DNA of 64,000 bases, from the NCBI GenBank assembly GCA_008828725.1, contig MEHQ01003705.1, forward strand, positions 596,787-660,786, given 5' to 3'. The DNA comes from Saccharina japonica. Lineage: Eukaryota > Sar > Phaeophyceae > Laminariales > Laminariaceae. The notes under the pieces were generated by a model. The model made no database searches. It was not told the DNA's origin and saw only the letters and a list, made by a program, of their open reading frames with translations. This document shows, piece after piece, positions 11,750-22,955 of the stretch. A program made the translations under genes and the position numbers. Within the stretch, counting starts at the first letter, position 1. Every line of letters begins with the position of its first letter.

Positions 11750-12950
11750 TTGGAAAGCACGAAAGACTCTGAAACTGTGAACCTGTGAACTTGAGCACTG
11801 TGAACCTGTGAAATGAGCGCTGATACTGAATCACTGGCACGAAACGCTTGCATATCCGACACATGGAACGCTACTGCATGCTCGTGACCTGTCCTGCTGG
11901 CCAAATCCGTCCGCTCGTTGGATCAAGAGACAACCAGGTCAGACACAATATACTGGAATATGGTTTGCTGTCGAAGCCTACAAAATCGTGGAGCACAAAG
12001 GGGTGCTCTCCGTAACAGAGCTCACACATCCATTGACCGCTGCTTGGGTTCCCGGGTGTAGAGGTGCCTGTGTGGGGGGGGCCTCGCAGCTCCCGCTTCC
12101 GCCCGCTGTCTACGCTCCCCATCACAAAGTGGTTGGTGATAAGATTAGGCGCAGTTGTGCCCAACTGACTGCTCACTCAGCAAAATTTGCGAGGGAAAGC
12201 ACCACCAGGAGAACGGGTTTCGACAGTATGAAATATGCCCGTATCCACGGAGGGAGGTCTATATTAAAGTGAGGAGCCTCAGAAAATGTGCTGTACGCAG
12301 GTGCACCTTTACCGTGTATCATGGCATGCGTCGACACGGCAATAATGTTTCATCCAGCCAAGGTGGGGTCACATAGTGGATAGCGTAGTGTCTTGAAAAG
12401 CTTCTCCTTAGTGTCACCCGGTGTATTCCGGGTGACGGTTGCGCTCGGACGGAGTATGGACCTCGCAAAGGACATACACGCTTATTTTGGGGCTGGGGTC
12501 ATTCAATTTCCGATACGATCGGTGGACTATACATACTAGAGCGCTTGGCCGCCACAGGTTCGAATATCAGGAAGGGAAGCGTATCTTTTTCTGCATCGTA
12601 CTTAAACGCTCGTTCTTTACTGCTCCGGCGGGCCAGCTTTGTATGTAACAATTGAACGTTTTTCTTCAGCGCGGTAGGGTTGGGGACTGCTGTGGTTCGG
12701 AAGTAGGCGGCACCCCGAGACTATAATCGTCAGGAAAATTAGCGGCGCGTGCTATTAATAACATAAGGAAGTTAGGGTCTCCTTCGAGCGTTTAGAATAC
12801 GCTGTATTGTGAGCCAGTTGGACGAAAGACAACAGCTCTCACATCAATTCCTCGAGCGTTTACATTACCTCTGAAGAACGGTTAGGGCTCTGCTGTTGAC
12901 ACGCTCCATGGGAAACACTGACTACGAACGGAGATCCTCGTACGCTCTAC
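11750..12950. other. Unassigned, with a decayed MITE-1 end
   Basis: 12268-12335 (GTGAGGAGCCTCAGAAAA ... GGTGCACCTTTACC ... GGCATGCGTCGA) matches the left terminus of MITE-1. The remainder shows no gene I can support. Confidence 0.45.
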
Positions 12951-12954
12951 ATTT

Positions 12955-13830
12955 CTTGGCGAACACATGGGACGTCCCATGGGACATACCATAAGACGTC
13001 CCATGGAATATACCATGAGACGTCCCATGGCAGTTTTCATCCCGTGGGACATCTCATGGAAACATAGACTACACATGGGACGTCTCCCTATATGGGTATT
13101 CCCTCGGGTCTCATATATAGGTCGCCCTATGGGATACACCACGGGATGATCCATGGGATGTCCCATGAGATGGCCCATGGAATGTCCCATGAGATGTCCC
13201 ATGGGACGGATTTTGGACCCCATGGGACATTTCATGGGAAAATAGATCATGGGACGTCCCATGGGTATTGCTACGGGTTTCATAGCTCACCCCATGGGAT
13301 ATTCCACGGGATGACCTATGGAATGTGTCCCACGAGATATCCCATGGGATGTCCCATGATATGTTCCATGGGACAGAGTTTTGATCCCATGGGACATTTC
13401 AAGGGAAAATAGGGCACCCATGGGACGTCCCATGGGTATTGCTACGAGTCTCATCGCTCACCCCATGAGATAAACCATGGGATGATCCATGGGACGGATT
13501 ATGATCCCATGGGATATTTCATGGGAAAATAGACTACGCATGGGACGTCCCATGGGTAATGCCACGGGTCTCATAGATCACTCCATGGGATACACTGCGG
13601 GATGACCCACGGGTTTTACCATGGGACACGTGGGGTTATTAAGGAGACATTCCCATAGGGACTTACCATGGAACACGTAAGGTTATCTATGGGCCATTCC
13701 CATAGGATGTCCCATGGGATATATCCCATAGGATGTACGTATATCCCATAGGACGTCCCATGGGATATATCCCATACCCTGGTAGGTAGTATCACCAGTC
13801 GTCCCATGGGATGTCCGGACGAGGAATGCC
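12955..13830. repeat. Palindrome-word array P1 (ATGGGACGTCCCAT)
   Basis: Dozens of perfect or one-off copies of the 14-bp palindrome ATGGGACGTCCCAT and variants (CCATGGGATG, CCCATGAGATG) are spread through the segment. Longer units that start ATGGGACGTC and continue TATTGCTACGGGTCTCAT begin near 13075, 13249, 13420 and 13540 (spacing 174, 171, 120 bp). Open frames (MGHPMGH...) merely translate the repeat. Confidence 0.9.
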
Positions 13831-13832
13831 GC

Positions 13833-14185
13833 CTTAAAGGGGTGGTGGCTTATTTTACTGAGCTCCTTACACGAGGAGCTCATTTTCTCACCCCGAAACA
13901 TGATGGTTTCTAAAGAAGTTTGTTCGCGAAGCCCGACCAAGACCAATGTTTGCATGCGCGTTCGTCCTGAAACCAATATACACAAAGTAAAAGTACCATA
14001 GAGTACGTACGAGTACTAACCGGCAGTTGCTCACTCGAGGAGCTTCACCGGTCCCAGTGACAAAAAAATGCCTCAGAAGGGAAAAAAGGGCAACTCCTAC
14101 CACCGCGGGCCGTGGGATGACTTCCCCATAGAAAGACATACATGCTGCCCGCGGGACATCCCATGGGATGCCCAATGGGATGTAT
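13833..14185. mobile_element. MITE-2-like remnant at the edge of array P1
   Basis: It contains the MITE-2 signature GAGCTCCTTACACGAGGAGCTC, then TCTCACCCCGAAACATGATG and TTCGCGAAGCCCGACCAA, and ends near CCACCGCGGGCCGTGGGA. P1 words resume just past it (14150-14185), so the MITE-like body is embedded in the palindrome array. Confidence 0.6.
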
Positions 14186-14689
14186 CGCGCCACAGCGTTT
14201 CAAGGTAACCCTAAACGCCGAGATCGTCGAGCGTCCATCACCGCTTCAGAGCGCGTTAGAGTAATACATTGATATGTGCTCGAGACAACATAACATCGGT
14301 CTGTACAACGGGGATCTTTTGCGCACCGGAGTGTGTGTTCTTCGCACTAAACGGTTCTTCGTACACTCGTCGACATCCCAGTTACACTCAGTCAGTGACC
14401 GTGCCGATTCTTCATCCTACGGTAAAGAGATAAAATCTCTGTGGCCGCAACACTACGACATTAATATTTTCTGCATAGTAATAAAGCAGCAAGCGATCGA
14501 ACGTAGACAATACCTGGCACAGCAGTGCCATGCCCATCGTACTGGGGTACGACAGACAAACGATGCGACATACACACGCCAGCAATCGAGGCACATTTGA
14601 AAGACGGTGCGATACTTCTACAAGTAGTCTCGGACCGCCTCATCTCCGAGTTCATCTTCTCATAGCCCCTATCTCAACATCCACCTCTA

Positions 14690-14741
14690 CCCCCCCCCCG
14701 CCCCCGGCCCCCACCCCCCCCCCCCCCCCCCCCCCCCCCCC
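14690..14741. repeat. Poly(C) tract
   Basis: A 10-nt C run, a CCCCCGGCCCCCA spacer and then a C run of 28 nt. It gives a proline-only open frame that is not a gene. Confidence 0.9.
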
Positions 14742-14819
14742 ATCGCCCCGGGGAACATCGCCACCACGACTCGAGCCATGGTCGGGGTGAACCTATATCC
14801 ACATCCCGACTAAATCAAG

Positions 14820-15320
14820 TGTGTCTGCCTTGCCAGTTATTTACTACGACCGAACCTGCGCTCGAGACGACCGAACAACATACCCGGGGCTTCACAAGCG
14901 AGGCGTGCGGCGGGCAGCGGGTCGGGGCGACCTGCCTTATTGCTTTACGAGGCTACTCACTTGAATATAGTATAACATCTCTACAAATAAATATCACCCA
15001 GAAACGAACTAAAAAACAAAGTACGCCCGAAGAAACGGATGAGCAATGCACCCCAAACACTACTGTAGGTGAGCAACCCCCATGGTCTAGACGAGTAACC
15101 CCATGTCCTGTCCTAGATGGGTAACCCCTATATGGCCTAGATGAGCAGTCTCATGTCCTAGGTCTACATCAGTTCATCGTTTCAATGTACCAAACCATGA
15201 GGCATGCCGTTATGTACGTATTGGGTACATGCTGCTGTAGTTCTGCAGTTCAGAGAAGAAGCCCTACAGTATATACCTGCCAAAAAATAGTTTCCGCCAG
15301 AAAGTGTCACTGGGACCACC
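14820..15320. other. Unassigned; short regularities only
   Basis: 15070-15170 has repeated phrases of the type GAGCAACCCC..ATGGTCTAGACGAGTAACCCCATGTCCT. A short block (TTACGAGGCTACTCACTTGAATAT) recurs near 40500. I see no gene. Confidence 0.5.
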
Positions 15321-15325
15321 ACTAA

Positions 15326-15766
15326 TCATCGCAGCACGCGTCGTCCCACGTGCGCGACGACCACCACCGCCTGCGTCACAACCAGCCCTACCGATCCGAT
15401 CACCAGCACCGACGCGACCGCCACCACCACCAACCCGATCGCCAGGTCTATACCCTCCACCACCACCATCACCACGTCCGCCACCTTCATCGCTGCTTGC
15501 ACGAACTCTCCGCCGCCACTCCCCTCGGGTTCGCTCGTCATCGTCGTGCCGCCACCCAGATTGTCGGCCTTGGCCTGCCGCGAGTTGTCGTCATTGCTAC
15601 GCCCGGCTTTGATGCTACGGTATCGTAGTACTTGCGCTTGGTTCCTGCGGTTAGCGCCACCGCCATTTCGCGGGTAGCTACCGGGACGACTGGTGGTGCA
15701 GTCTCCTCCCATTTCTGGTACGTAGGCAGCACGACTATTCATAGATTGATAATTTCCACTGAACAT
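15326..15766 (-). CDS. Unrecognised ORF, 146 codons
   Basis: The minus-strand frame has a varied N-terminal half (MFSGNYQSMNSRAAYVPEMGG..., serine/glycine/arginine-rich to about residue 90). A valine-rich C-terminal half (about 93-140) could form a membrane segment. That half is encoded by a GTGGTGGTG-type run, so the hydrophobicity may be a by-product of the microsatellite. No domain is recognised and no intron is evident. A proline-rich frame on the opposite strand is the same effect reversed. It could equally be noncoding. Confidence 0.22.
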   Translation of the reverse strand: MFSGNYQSMNSRAAYVPEMGGDCTTSRPGSYPRNGGGANRRNQAQVLRYRSIKAGRSNDDNSRQAKADNLGGGTTMTSEPEGSGGGEFVQAAMKVADVVMVVVEGIDLAIGLVVVAVASVLVIGSVGLVVTQAVVVVAHVGRRVLR

Positions 15767-15931
15767 AACTAATATCGGGATCGATCTGCAAATCAGGACA
15801 GACAGCGAGCGGTTTCCGTGGGACGGAGGGAATGCGTCGTGGATGGTGGTGGTGGTGGTGGTGATGTTGATGGTAACGTGTTTTTGATTTTTGTTTTCGA
15901 GATGCTCCTCAAGCGTTTGGTGTAGACTACA

Positions 15932-16182
15932 CTGGCATGCTACAATAGAGGTGCACCCTGTTTTTTTCTGAGCTCCTCACGTAAGGAGCGTCATACCTCA
16001 CCGAAAAAAAATGATTTTGGAGGAAAATAAAAGTGCTCCTGGATGCGAAATCTCATGCCCGAAGTATACTCTGAAACATTATTCGTCACAAAACATGAAA
16101 GTTCGACGAATTTGGATTAAGGAGCCCGATCGTTCAGAAAACGATTCAGCCAAAAAGTGCTACCTCTACCGTAGCACGTGTC
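15932..16182. mobile_element. Intact MITE-1 reference copy (251 bp, TSD TACA)
   Basis: Best uninterrupted copy in the window. The terminal inverted repeats are CTGGCATGCTACAATAGAGG at the left and, reverse-complemented at the right, GACACGTGCTACGGTAGAGG. The 4-bp duplication TACA flanks it (15928-15931 and 16183-16186). The interior has a GAGCTCCTCACGTAAGGAGC imperfect palindrome near the left end and TTGGATTAAGGAGCCCGATC near the right end. No coding capacity. Confidence 0.9.
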
Positions 16183-16199
16183 TACAGCAGTACATGCCC

Positions 16200-18224
16200 C
16201 CCCCCCAAACAAAAAAAAACAAATAGTGAATGGATTTATGGAGTACGGGGATAAGGAATGGGTACCATGATGGTTAAGTTGTATATCTAGATATGGAAAA
16301 ACTGAGCACGCACCTAAGAGGTGGAGGTAAGGAGTAGTATTTAAACTTGTTTAAGAAAGGAGAAAAGGCCGACCCGGGTAACTATAGGGGGATAACGCTA
16401 CTAAGCATTGTAGGTATGATAGAACATTCAGAAACATTTTGATTGGGTAGAATGGGAACATTGGTGGAGTTGGAAGAAAACATTAGCGAAGGGCAAGCAG
16501 GATTTAGACCAAACCGTAGTTGCGTAGACCATGTGTGCACATAGGCAAGATAATCCAAGGTAGGCAAGACGCGGGGCTAACAACGTACGGTTTCTTTCTA
16601 GACGTACAGAAGGATTACGACACGGTATGGAGAAATGGACTGTGGAAAATTTTGTGGGAAGTAGTGATCAGAGGGAAAATGTGGACAAGGCTGAAGAAGA
16701 TGACGGAATGAGCGAGAAGTGCTGTGGTGTTGGACGGGAAACTATCGAACTACGTTGATATCCTACAAGGAGTTGCACAGGGATGTACGCTATCACCTAA
16801 CCTGTTCAAGGTATACATTAATGACATGACCGTAGCAGTAGAAGCAGCATCGTAGGGGGTCACGGTGGGGGAAGACACGGTGTCGGGATAGATGTTTGCG
16901 GATGATTTCGTAAGCATATCAGAAACACTCGAAGGGCTGCAGAAACAAATAGAGAAGGCACTAGAGTATACTAGGAAATTGAGAGTGATGGCGAACGTTG
17001 AACAGTTTGCAGTAGTTGTATGTAACGCAGATAAGGAGAGTCCGGTAACTTGTACGTGGAAGTGGGGAGAAGACGAATTGCCGATCGTAGACCAGTATAC
17101 ATACCTTGGCGTATAGATCTCAACATACTGCTCTTGGGATGCACACATAACAAAGTAATAGGCAAGGGTAAATCACACGTAGGCAAGATGGAAGCGATCC
17201 TAACAGACTCGCACCTTGGCACTATAATTAAGAGATGCATCCTGATGCATGTGATTGTACCAAAGCTAGAATATGCAGGAGATATAGGGGAAGGGAACGC
17301 GAAGCTCGTAAAACAGCTGGAAACAGTACATATGGCAGCAGCTAAAACAGTACTAGGATGCTCAAGTACGACGAGTAATACAGTATTAAGAGCAGAACTG
17401 GGAATGTACCCACTTGAGACAAATATAGACGTACTCAGGTTGAAATGGCAACATATGGTAAATAACATCCCAAATAAGAGGTTGCCAGACATATTTGATG
17501 AAACTGTATGGGAAAAGCAAACAAAGGGCGAGCTGGAATAAGGTGGGATAGCGCAGACGAGATATGGAAGGATATAGGAACTAAAAAAGGGATGCTGGCC
17601 ATAGAGAAGTTTGGGGGGTACAGGACACAAGTAAACTAAAAGAAAGAAGGGAAAGGCTAGCGCTAAGAAAAAAAGTGGAAGGCGGCCACAATTAGAGATA
17701 TACGAGGGGTTAGGAGAAGGGATAGGAATGAAAACGTATTTGCACGGCCCAATGGACTTCGCGAAAACGCTGAAACTGCGATTTCGTGTAGGGGACCTGG
17801 ACCTGCCAGAAAGAAGAAATAAATAGGTATACCAGTAGCCGGGAGGAAGAGGAGGAAATAGATGCACAGATGTGCCCATGTGGCAAAGCAATAGAGAGTA
17901 GAATTCACATAGTCGGAGAATGTGAAATGAACAAGGAGGAACGCTAGAAGAGGAAATTAGGAAAATAAACAAACGTGACATGGATAAGTTTTCGTACACC
18001 AGATAGTAGCGAGAACACGATCGCTATCTTGGGAGATAGATGGTGGCCACAGGCGGCGAAACAGCAAGGGGATAGGACTAGCAAAACAAATATTTGTAAT
18101 ATATGGAAAGAACGCAATGAGCGCCTAAATGTCGGAAGTGTCTCTACTAGGAGTAGGAACGGCGCTCCGTCTCGAAAGGGACGGTCAAAGGATTAAGGCA
18201 AGCAACAAATGAGTACACTCCCCC
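16200..18224 (+). pseudogene. Dead non-LTR (LINE-type) retrotransposon, RT domain
   Basis: Conceptual translation shows the reverse transcriptase of a non-LTR element in order: NYRGITLLS (about 16376), GQAGFRPNRSCVDH (about 16490), FLDVQKDYDTVWR (about 16593), LQGVAQGCTLSPNLFKVYIND (about 16767), the catalytic FADD motif (16893-16904) and the YLGV block (about 17101). Past the RT come a long C-terminal region (17150-17541) and a CPCG...HIVGEC cysteine/histidine cluster (about 17870-17930). Stops at 16440, 16709, 16853, 16889 and 17115 and frame changes near 16540 and 17140 make it nonfunctional. No endonuclease domain is seen, so the copy is 5' truncated. It ends in GGCAAGCAACAAATGAGTAC plus a short C-rich tail, the same end found in the poly(C)-tailed copies elsewhere. 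Confidence 0.9.
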
Positions 18225-18691
18225 AAGAAATCCAGCCATATATTTCCGGCAAAAATGAAAGTCAGGCGCGGAAATTAGACTACTACTGTACCTGGTACGG
18301 ATCATCACTGGCGTCAACATTCAATCAATCAGTCTATCACACGCGAATTTGAATTTTTCGAGTTTCCCCGAGAAGTGACGTCACAACCGTGGCTGACGTC
18401 ATCGGTCGACCATGGAATTTTCGTACACAGGAAATTTCCTTTCAAAAATTTTAACCAATCAGAAAACTGCGGGCACCTTTTCTAGCGGGTACAGTAGCCT
18501 CGGGGTAGCAGCAAATCGGTCCGAGGCTCGTCAGTCCGCGACTGTCTCCGAGAACTACTGTGAACCTAAGCCCGATACAAGTTCAAAAATGGGCTTGCAA
18601 ATAATAGCATGCAGTACACGATCCCCATGTTCTGTACAGTATACAATCCCCAATTCAGCGCCCCCCGTCAGTAAAAAATGCTCGGCCTTAA

Positions 18692-18780
18692 CCCATTTAG
18701 GACTCCAGTCCCGATGTGGGGACAAAACACTTGGGATTAGACTGAAACAGTTATTTCTAGACAGTGCAGTTCTAAAATGG
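18692..18780. mobile_element. Small palindromic TTAA element (89 bp)
   Basis: TTAA lies on both sides (18688-18691, 18781-18784). The ends are CCCATTTAGGACTCCAGTCC and its approximate reverse complement, with GGGGACAAA near the centre. Sister copies are at 33646-33741 and 42140-42229. TTAA duplication and CCC termini are typical of piggyBac-type targeting. Confidence 0.75.
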
Positions 18781-18839
18781 TTAAAAAGGCAACCCCTATA
18801 CCGTACCGCGGCGAAAAGGCTGAAGTTTTCAGCAGTACC

Positions 18840-19375
18840 ATGAGATTACCCATGGGGCATGCCGTATGAATTTTGGTCCCACGTAACGCCTCATGGGATG
18901 ACCTGTCTATGGAATGTCATGCTGCCAATTGGACGCCCCATGGGTTGTCCCGTGCGACCATAACATACCTATAGGACGTCCCATGGTATGTGGGACGTCC
19001 CATGGTACTCACGACACCCGTGGGACATCTCATCGGACCCATGGGACGACCCATGAGACGTCCCATAGGATTTTCATTCCAATAGGACGTTCCACGGGAC
19101 GATCCATCATCAGATGATCCATGGGATGTCATGCTAACCATGGGACGTCCCACGGGACGCTCATAAATCCATGAGACGTCCCATGGCATTCACGACACCC
19201 ATGGGGGATCTTATACGAGATCCATGGGACAAACCATGGGACATATCATAGGTTTTGGGTTACCGTAGGACGTCCCATGGGATGACCCATGATGAGATGC
19301 CATGCTGGCGTCTCGTAGGAGTCTGGTTCCCACACGACGTCCTATATGGGATGACCCATGGGCTGACATGCTGTC
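18840..19375. repeat. Second palindrome-word array P1
   Basis: The same CATGGGACGTCCCATG words as at 13 kb, with their own order and spacers (ACGACACCC, CCATGCTGGC). Units are more degenerate and no fixed period is evident. Confidence 0.9.
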
Positions 19376-19466
19376 ACCCTACTGTAGTAAATCATGAAAG
19401 CATCGAGCTCAGCCAGCGTGGAGTGGAAGGAGTGCCTACAGTTTTCTCACTCTGCCGCTACGGTAG

Positions 19467-19584
19467 TTCGTTCGTGATCTCGGTCGGTGTCTCGAACGAG
19501 GTGACGGCTTCGTGGGTGTCCGACGGTCGGGTCGGTATCAAGCCGAACAGCAAGCTGCCCTCCCACGCGCGCTACGGGGTATGA
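19467..19584 (+). CDS. Possible terminal exon of an unknown gene
   Basis: A GC-rich 118-nt segment follows a plausible acceptor (CGCTACGGTAG) and reads SFVISVGVSNEVTASWVSDG, then a short polar tail ending SHARYGV, then TGA. Its codon use resembles the confirmed exons of this window and differs from the adjacent P1 array. No domain is recognised and no partner exon was found, so the call rests on composition. Confidence 0.3.
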
Positions 19585-19746
19585 TAGGGGTAGCATATTT
19601 TGGCCCAAACCATTTCTGACTGCCCGGGGGCTCCGTATTCTTTTGAACACGAGAAAATTTACCACGCGGCGATATCGCCTGAACGGCCAGTTTATAGTTT
19701 CAAGTACTGTAGTGTTTTACACGAACAGTACACAGTAGTTCGTCGC

Positions 19747-19987
19747 GACTGGTGCTGCGGTAGGGGCGTCCCGTATGGGTGCTTGGTTTTCACCTACACA
19801 GAGCCACTCGGCCGAGTGACTGCTTTACTGTGTTGCACTCATATTACTTTTTATTTGTTTTGCTGTTCTATATGCACCGCCATTGGAGGTTTTGTTACGC
19901 AACGCTAACAAACTATGTTTTGGTCCAATTTTCAGTGGCCAAAGCCCGGGGGTGGTGAAAATAGGGGTACCTGTCGTAGCACCAGTC
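19747..19987. mobile_element. MITE-3 copy (241 bp)
   Basis: Inverted termini are GACTGGTGCTGCGGTAGGGG and (reverse-complemented right end) GACTGGTGCTACGACAGGTA. The interior has AGAGCCACTCGGCCGAGTGA and TATGCACCGCCATTGGAGGT. The same interior appears inverted at 29970-30206. The ends resemble those of MITE-1 and MITE-2 (GTGCTACGGTAGRGG), suggesting one superfamily. Confidence 0.75.
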
Positions 19988-19999
19988 TTGCATATGTAC

Positions 20000-21090
20000 G
20001 TAGGCCATCGATCTGGGTGCACCTTTCATGTTTCTTCGAATACAGCAGTGTTTTAGACAAGGCATTGTAGAGCTCCCCGAGCGAGGAAGGAACCCCAGAA
20101 AAAGCATAGATATATATGCACCCCTATCACAAAGGAAACAAAAACGCGTGCTGCACGTGGATCCCCCCCGGTGGGGTGCAGATGTTTACTGAGGACTCGT
20201 ACCTACGTAGCCGCAACGTGTTCTCTACCGTGAAGACATTCGTCTCCAAGGAACGGAAGGGCTATTATGTGCCATGCCGAACAGGGCACGAGCAATACCG
20301 GCAACAGACAGGCTCTGAGGAAGAGCGGGACCCAGCTACGACGATATAAGTAGCACCTAACTTGCTTGCATAACGTAAGAACACCGGCATCAGAAGAGCA
20401 AAAGGAGGGAACGCTTCTTCTGCAGGAAGGAAGCGCCCGCCGAGCAAACAACTGGCATAGCATGCAAAACAGAACATGAAAAACATAGATATGCTTCGTC
20501 CGCGGCAAGATACCCCAGTCAGTGTTGAGTCATCAGATGACCCCTGCGTTGACCTGTTGTACTGTACGTGCTACTCCCGACCGCGTACCTGTCGGGCTCG
20601 CGGAAGTTCGAGTATAGAGCAGGAGTACGTAGCAGCGGGCGTTTGGTGTGCACGTAGCTTCGAGTACAGAATTAACAGAACGAGCTGTTGCACCAGCGGG
20701 TATAGTATCTTTGGATTTTGGATACGTGTGCACTCTTAAGATCTTGAATTTATTTGGCTTAGTATTACCCGTTTTTCACAGTGCTGTATCCGAATGTACC
20801 GCCTTCGCAACTTTGCAAACCCGTTTTTGTTTTTTGCTGTCAGAGAAAAACCGGTAGCCGGTACGTAGGAAGTATCATATGAGACGTGCAACCTACAGTA
20901 TCTATACTGCTGCTGCTGCTGCTGCTGCTGTATACTCGTACTTCGTATATACTGTAGAGTACACGCGCACAGCCGGTGTACACATCCTTCCTTGTTGGCG
21001 CTTTTGTACCGAACACGTGCTACAAAAAAAGTGTGGCGAGTATGAGCAAGTCGAAGGCGCGACTCCTCAAAACCCACCCCCACACGCCTA
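20000..21090. other. No supported gene; CTG microsatellite
   Basis: Mixed-composition DNA with a perfect (CTG)7 run at about 20909-20929. Open frames around 20116-20349 and 20476-20739 have no recognisable motif. Confidence 0.5.
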
Positions 21091-21094
21091 ACTA

Positions 21095-21208
21095 TTACGG
21101 CGGACCATCATAGTAAATGGGACCTACGGTGTTCACTATTATAGCCTATATATTTAACAATTTTTAGTGACAATAATATTTGGTCCTATTTACTATGGTT
21201 CTCCGTAA
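21095..21208. mobile_element. MITE-4 copy, mariner-like (114 bp)
   Basis: Inverted ends are TTACGGCGGACCATCATAGT and (reverse complement of the right end) TTACGGAGAACCATAGTAAA, bounded by TA on both sides. Sister copy at 42393-42509. A TA duplication is the Tc1/mariner signature. Confidence 0.75.
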
Positions 21209-21779
21209 TAAGCGTCGAGGGTACCGTACGGAGCCAAGAAGAGAAGGGACGCCAAAGGAAGTCTACCGGTAAAAAGGGACAGACATGAGAAATGAATGCC
21301 AAACGCCGAAAACGACCGCCCTGACTTCACACGCGAGGACATCCGACGGAACTACGGCAGTGGCCCCTATTATAGAGGGATGCCCGTATGCGCCATCCAA
21401 CAACACCGGCACTAAATATAGACATAGCGGCAACCGGCACTGCTCCTCCGCACATTGCCACGGTGGTTATTGATCCCACCTAAGTTCTACGTATGTATGT
21501 CAAGCGATGGCACTGGCGCTATATACGGCAGCCGGCACTACTCAACCGAGCTTACATACAGTAGATATATATCACATGTATGTAGGGATGTAAAACGTTT
21601 GGGCAAACGACAAGCGTGTCCCAGCGTTCTACAGCACCTACGTACGGCAAGTAACTTTTATTTAGTGGAGCTTAACTCCAATAACCCCCCCCCCGCAAGG
21701 TGACAGGTGACGCTTTCTTTGCAGTACGTACAAGTACAGTAGTATCTACAGTGCAGCAGTACTGTAGTACGCTCTCTCT

Positions 21780-22262
21780 CTTTCTCTCGTGGACTCTGCC
21801 AGATCCCTTCATTCCCTGAAGGAATGGCGCTTGGAAGGTCTTCTGTCATCAGGTGGATTGACCCACTTTCTTCTACACTTTGCGGATTTTCTAATATTCC
21901 TTTTACAACAGGTTTGGGTTGCATCACGGGATTTGGGAAATCGAGATTTCCACAGGATTTTACGGCAACAGGAATGGGAAACCACCGGAAATCAGACATT
22001 TCCACGATAACTTGTTTGGGTGGGAACGGGATATCAATCTTTCTTCGGGAATTGTTCGGATGGGATCACGGGAGAACGATATTTGCACGAGATAGGAAAA
22101 AAAGCACCCAATTCCCGTGAAACCCTGCCGGATTTTTCCCGAGGAAGGCCCTGTGGTTTTCGCCTCCTGAGGCAATATTTTCCGACCAGTTGTGGACTCC
22201 TCCAAGTGAGCAATCACCGGTTACTGCAAACAGTATGGTACTTTACGGTAGAACATACCGAG
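21780..22262. other. Unassigned segment next to the telomere-bearing element
   Basis: It shows loosely repeated GGGAAATC/GATTTCC words (about 21925-22140), reminiscent of the palindrome-word arrays but weaker. The open frames on both strands have no recognisable domain. Confidence 0.35.
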
Positions 22263-22265
22263 GGA

Positions 22266-22678
22266 TGTACATTATTTGACTTTTTCGTGGCACGTGTCGC
22301 GACACGTGTCGCGACATCTCGCGATACGTCGCGACGTGTCACGACATGCCGCGACACGCCACGGACGTGTCGCGACATGTCGCGACACGCGTCGCGACAC
22401 GCCGCGGCATGTTGCGGCATGCCGTGACACCCCACGGCGTGTCGCGGCGAGTGTTGCGGGCAGTGTCGCGGCGAGTGTCGCTAACCCTAACCCTAACCCT
22501 AACCCTAACCCTAACCCTAACCTACGCGGCTTGTCGCGACATGCCGCGGCATGTCGCGAAATGCCGCGGCACGTGTCGCGGCGTGCCGCGGCAGCGTCCG
22601 TGGTGTGTCGCGGCATGTCGCTACTCGTGTCGCGACACGTGTCGCGACACTTGCCACGAAAATATCAAATAATGTAGA
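22266..22678. mobile_element. Inverted-repeat element of TGTCGCGACA words with telomeric core
   Basis: The left arm begins TACATTATTTGACTTTTTCG and runs into GTGGCACGTGTCGCGACACG. The right arm is the inverted equivalent ending AAATAATGTA at 22676, so arms of about 50 bp match. Between them TGTCGCGACA/GCCGCGGCAT palindromic words are strung together. At 22481-22523 the strand reads six full CCCTAA-type units plus a partial one. No clear target duplication is visible. Open frames through it only reflect the repeat. Confidence 0.85.
22482..22523. repeat. Interstitial telomeric repeat (TAACCC)7
   Basis: Near-perfect TAACCC repeats (TTAGGG-type on the other strand), about 42 bp, inside the palindrome array and not at a chromosome end in this window. 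Confidence 0.95.
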
Positions 22679-22796
22679 TCCGTGGACATACCTTGTGGTT
22701 TTTGACTTCAGCAGCAGTAGCGCATATATTTTTTGTGATCGAGTTGCACAAGCAATTTTTATTCGATATATTTTTTGTTTCGGGTGTGAGGTATAT

Positions 22797-22850
22797 TATG
22801 AGCTCCTCATCATGCGAGGAGCTCATGGAATAAGCCACCACCCCTATAAG
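22797..22850. mobile_element. MITE-2 end fragment
   Basis: TATGAGCTCCTCATCATGCG, then AGGAGCTCAT and AAGCCACCACCC, is the inverted counterpart of 13833-13885. Confidence 0.65.
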
Positions 22851-22955
22851 GGCGTTGCTCCAAACATATGCTGGCAGTAGGGGGACCTTGGACGTCTGCC
22901 TTTGTCCCGCTTTTTATTTGCATGTTCGGAAGGAGGGCCTGCGCAGCAAGGACCG

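Noticed and set aside
12955..13830. CRISPR-like array of repeated units
   Set aside because: The repeats are self-complementary words at irregular spacing, spacers are themselves repeated, no cas genes occur, and the surrounding genes are eukaryotic.
14530..14790. Proline-rich protein
   Set aside because: The frame is carried by the poly(C) tract at 14690-14741.
22482..22523. A chromosome end
   Set aside because: Only seven telomeric units, enclosed by inverted arms with ordinary sequence continuing on both sides.
22272..22677. Several 108-133 codon frames on both strands
   Set aside because: They are open only because the CGCGACA and TAACCC repeats lack stops; the peptides are pure repeats.
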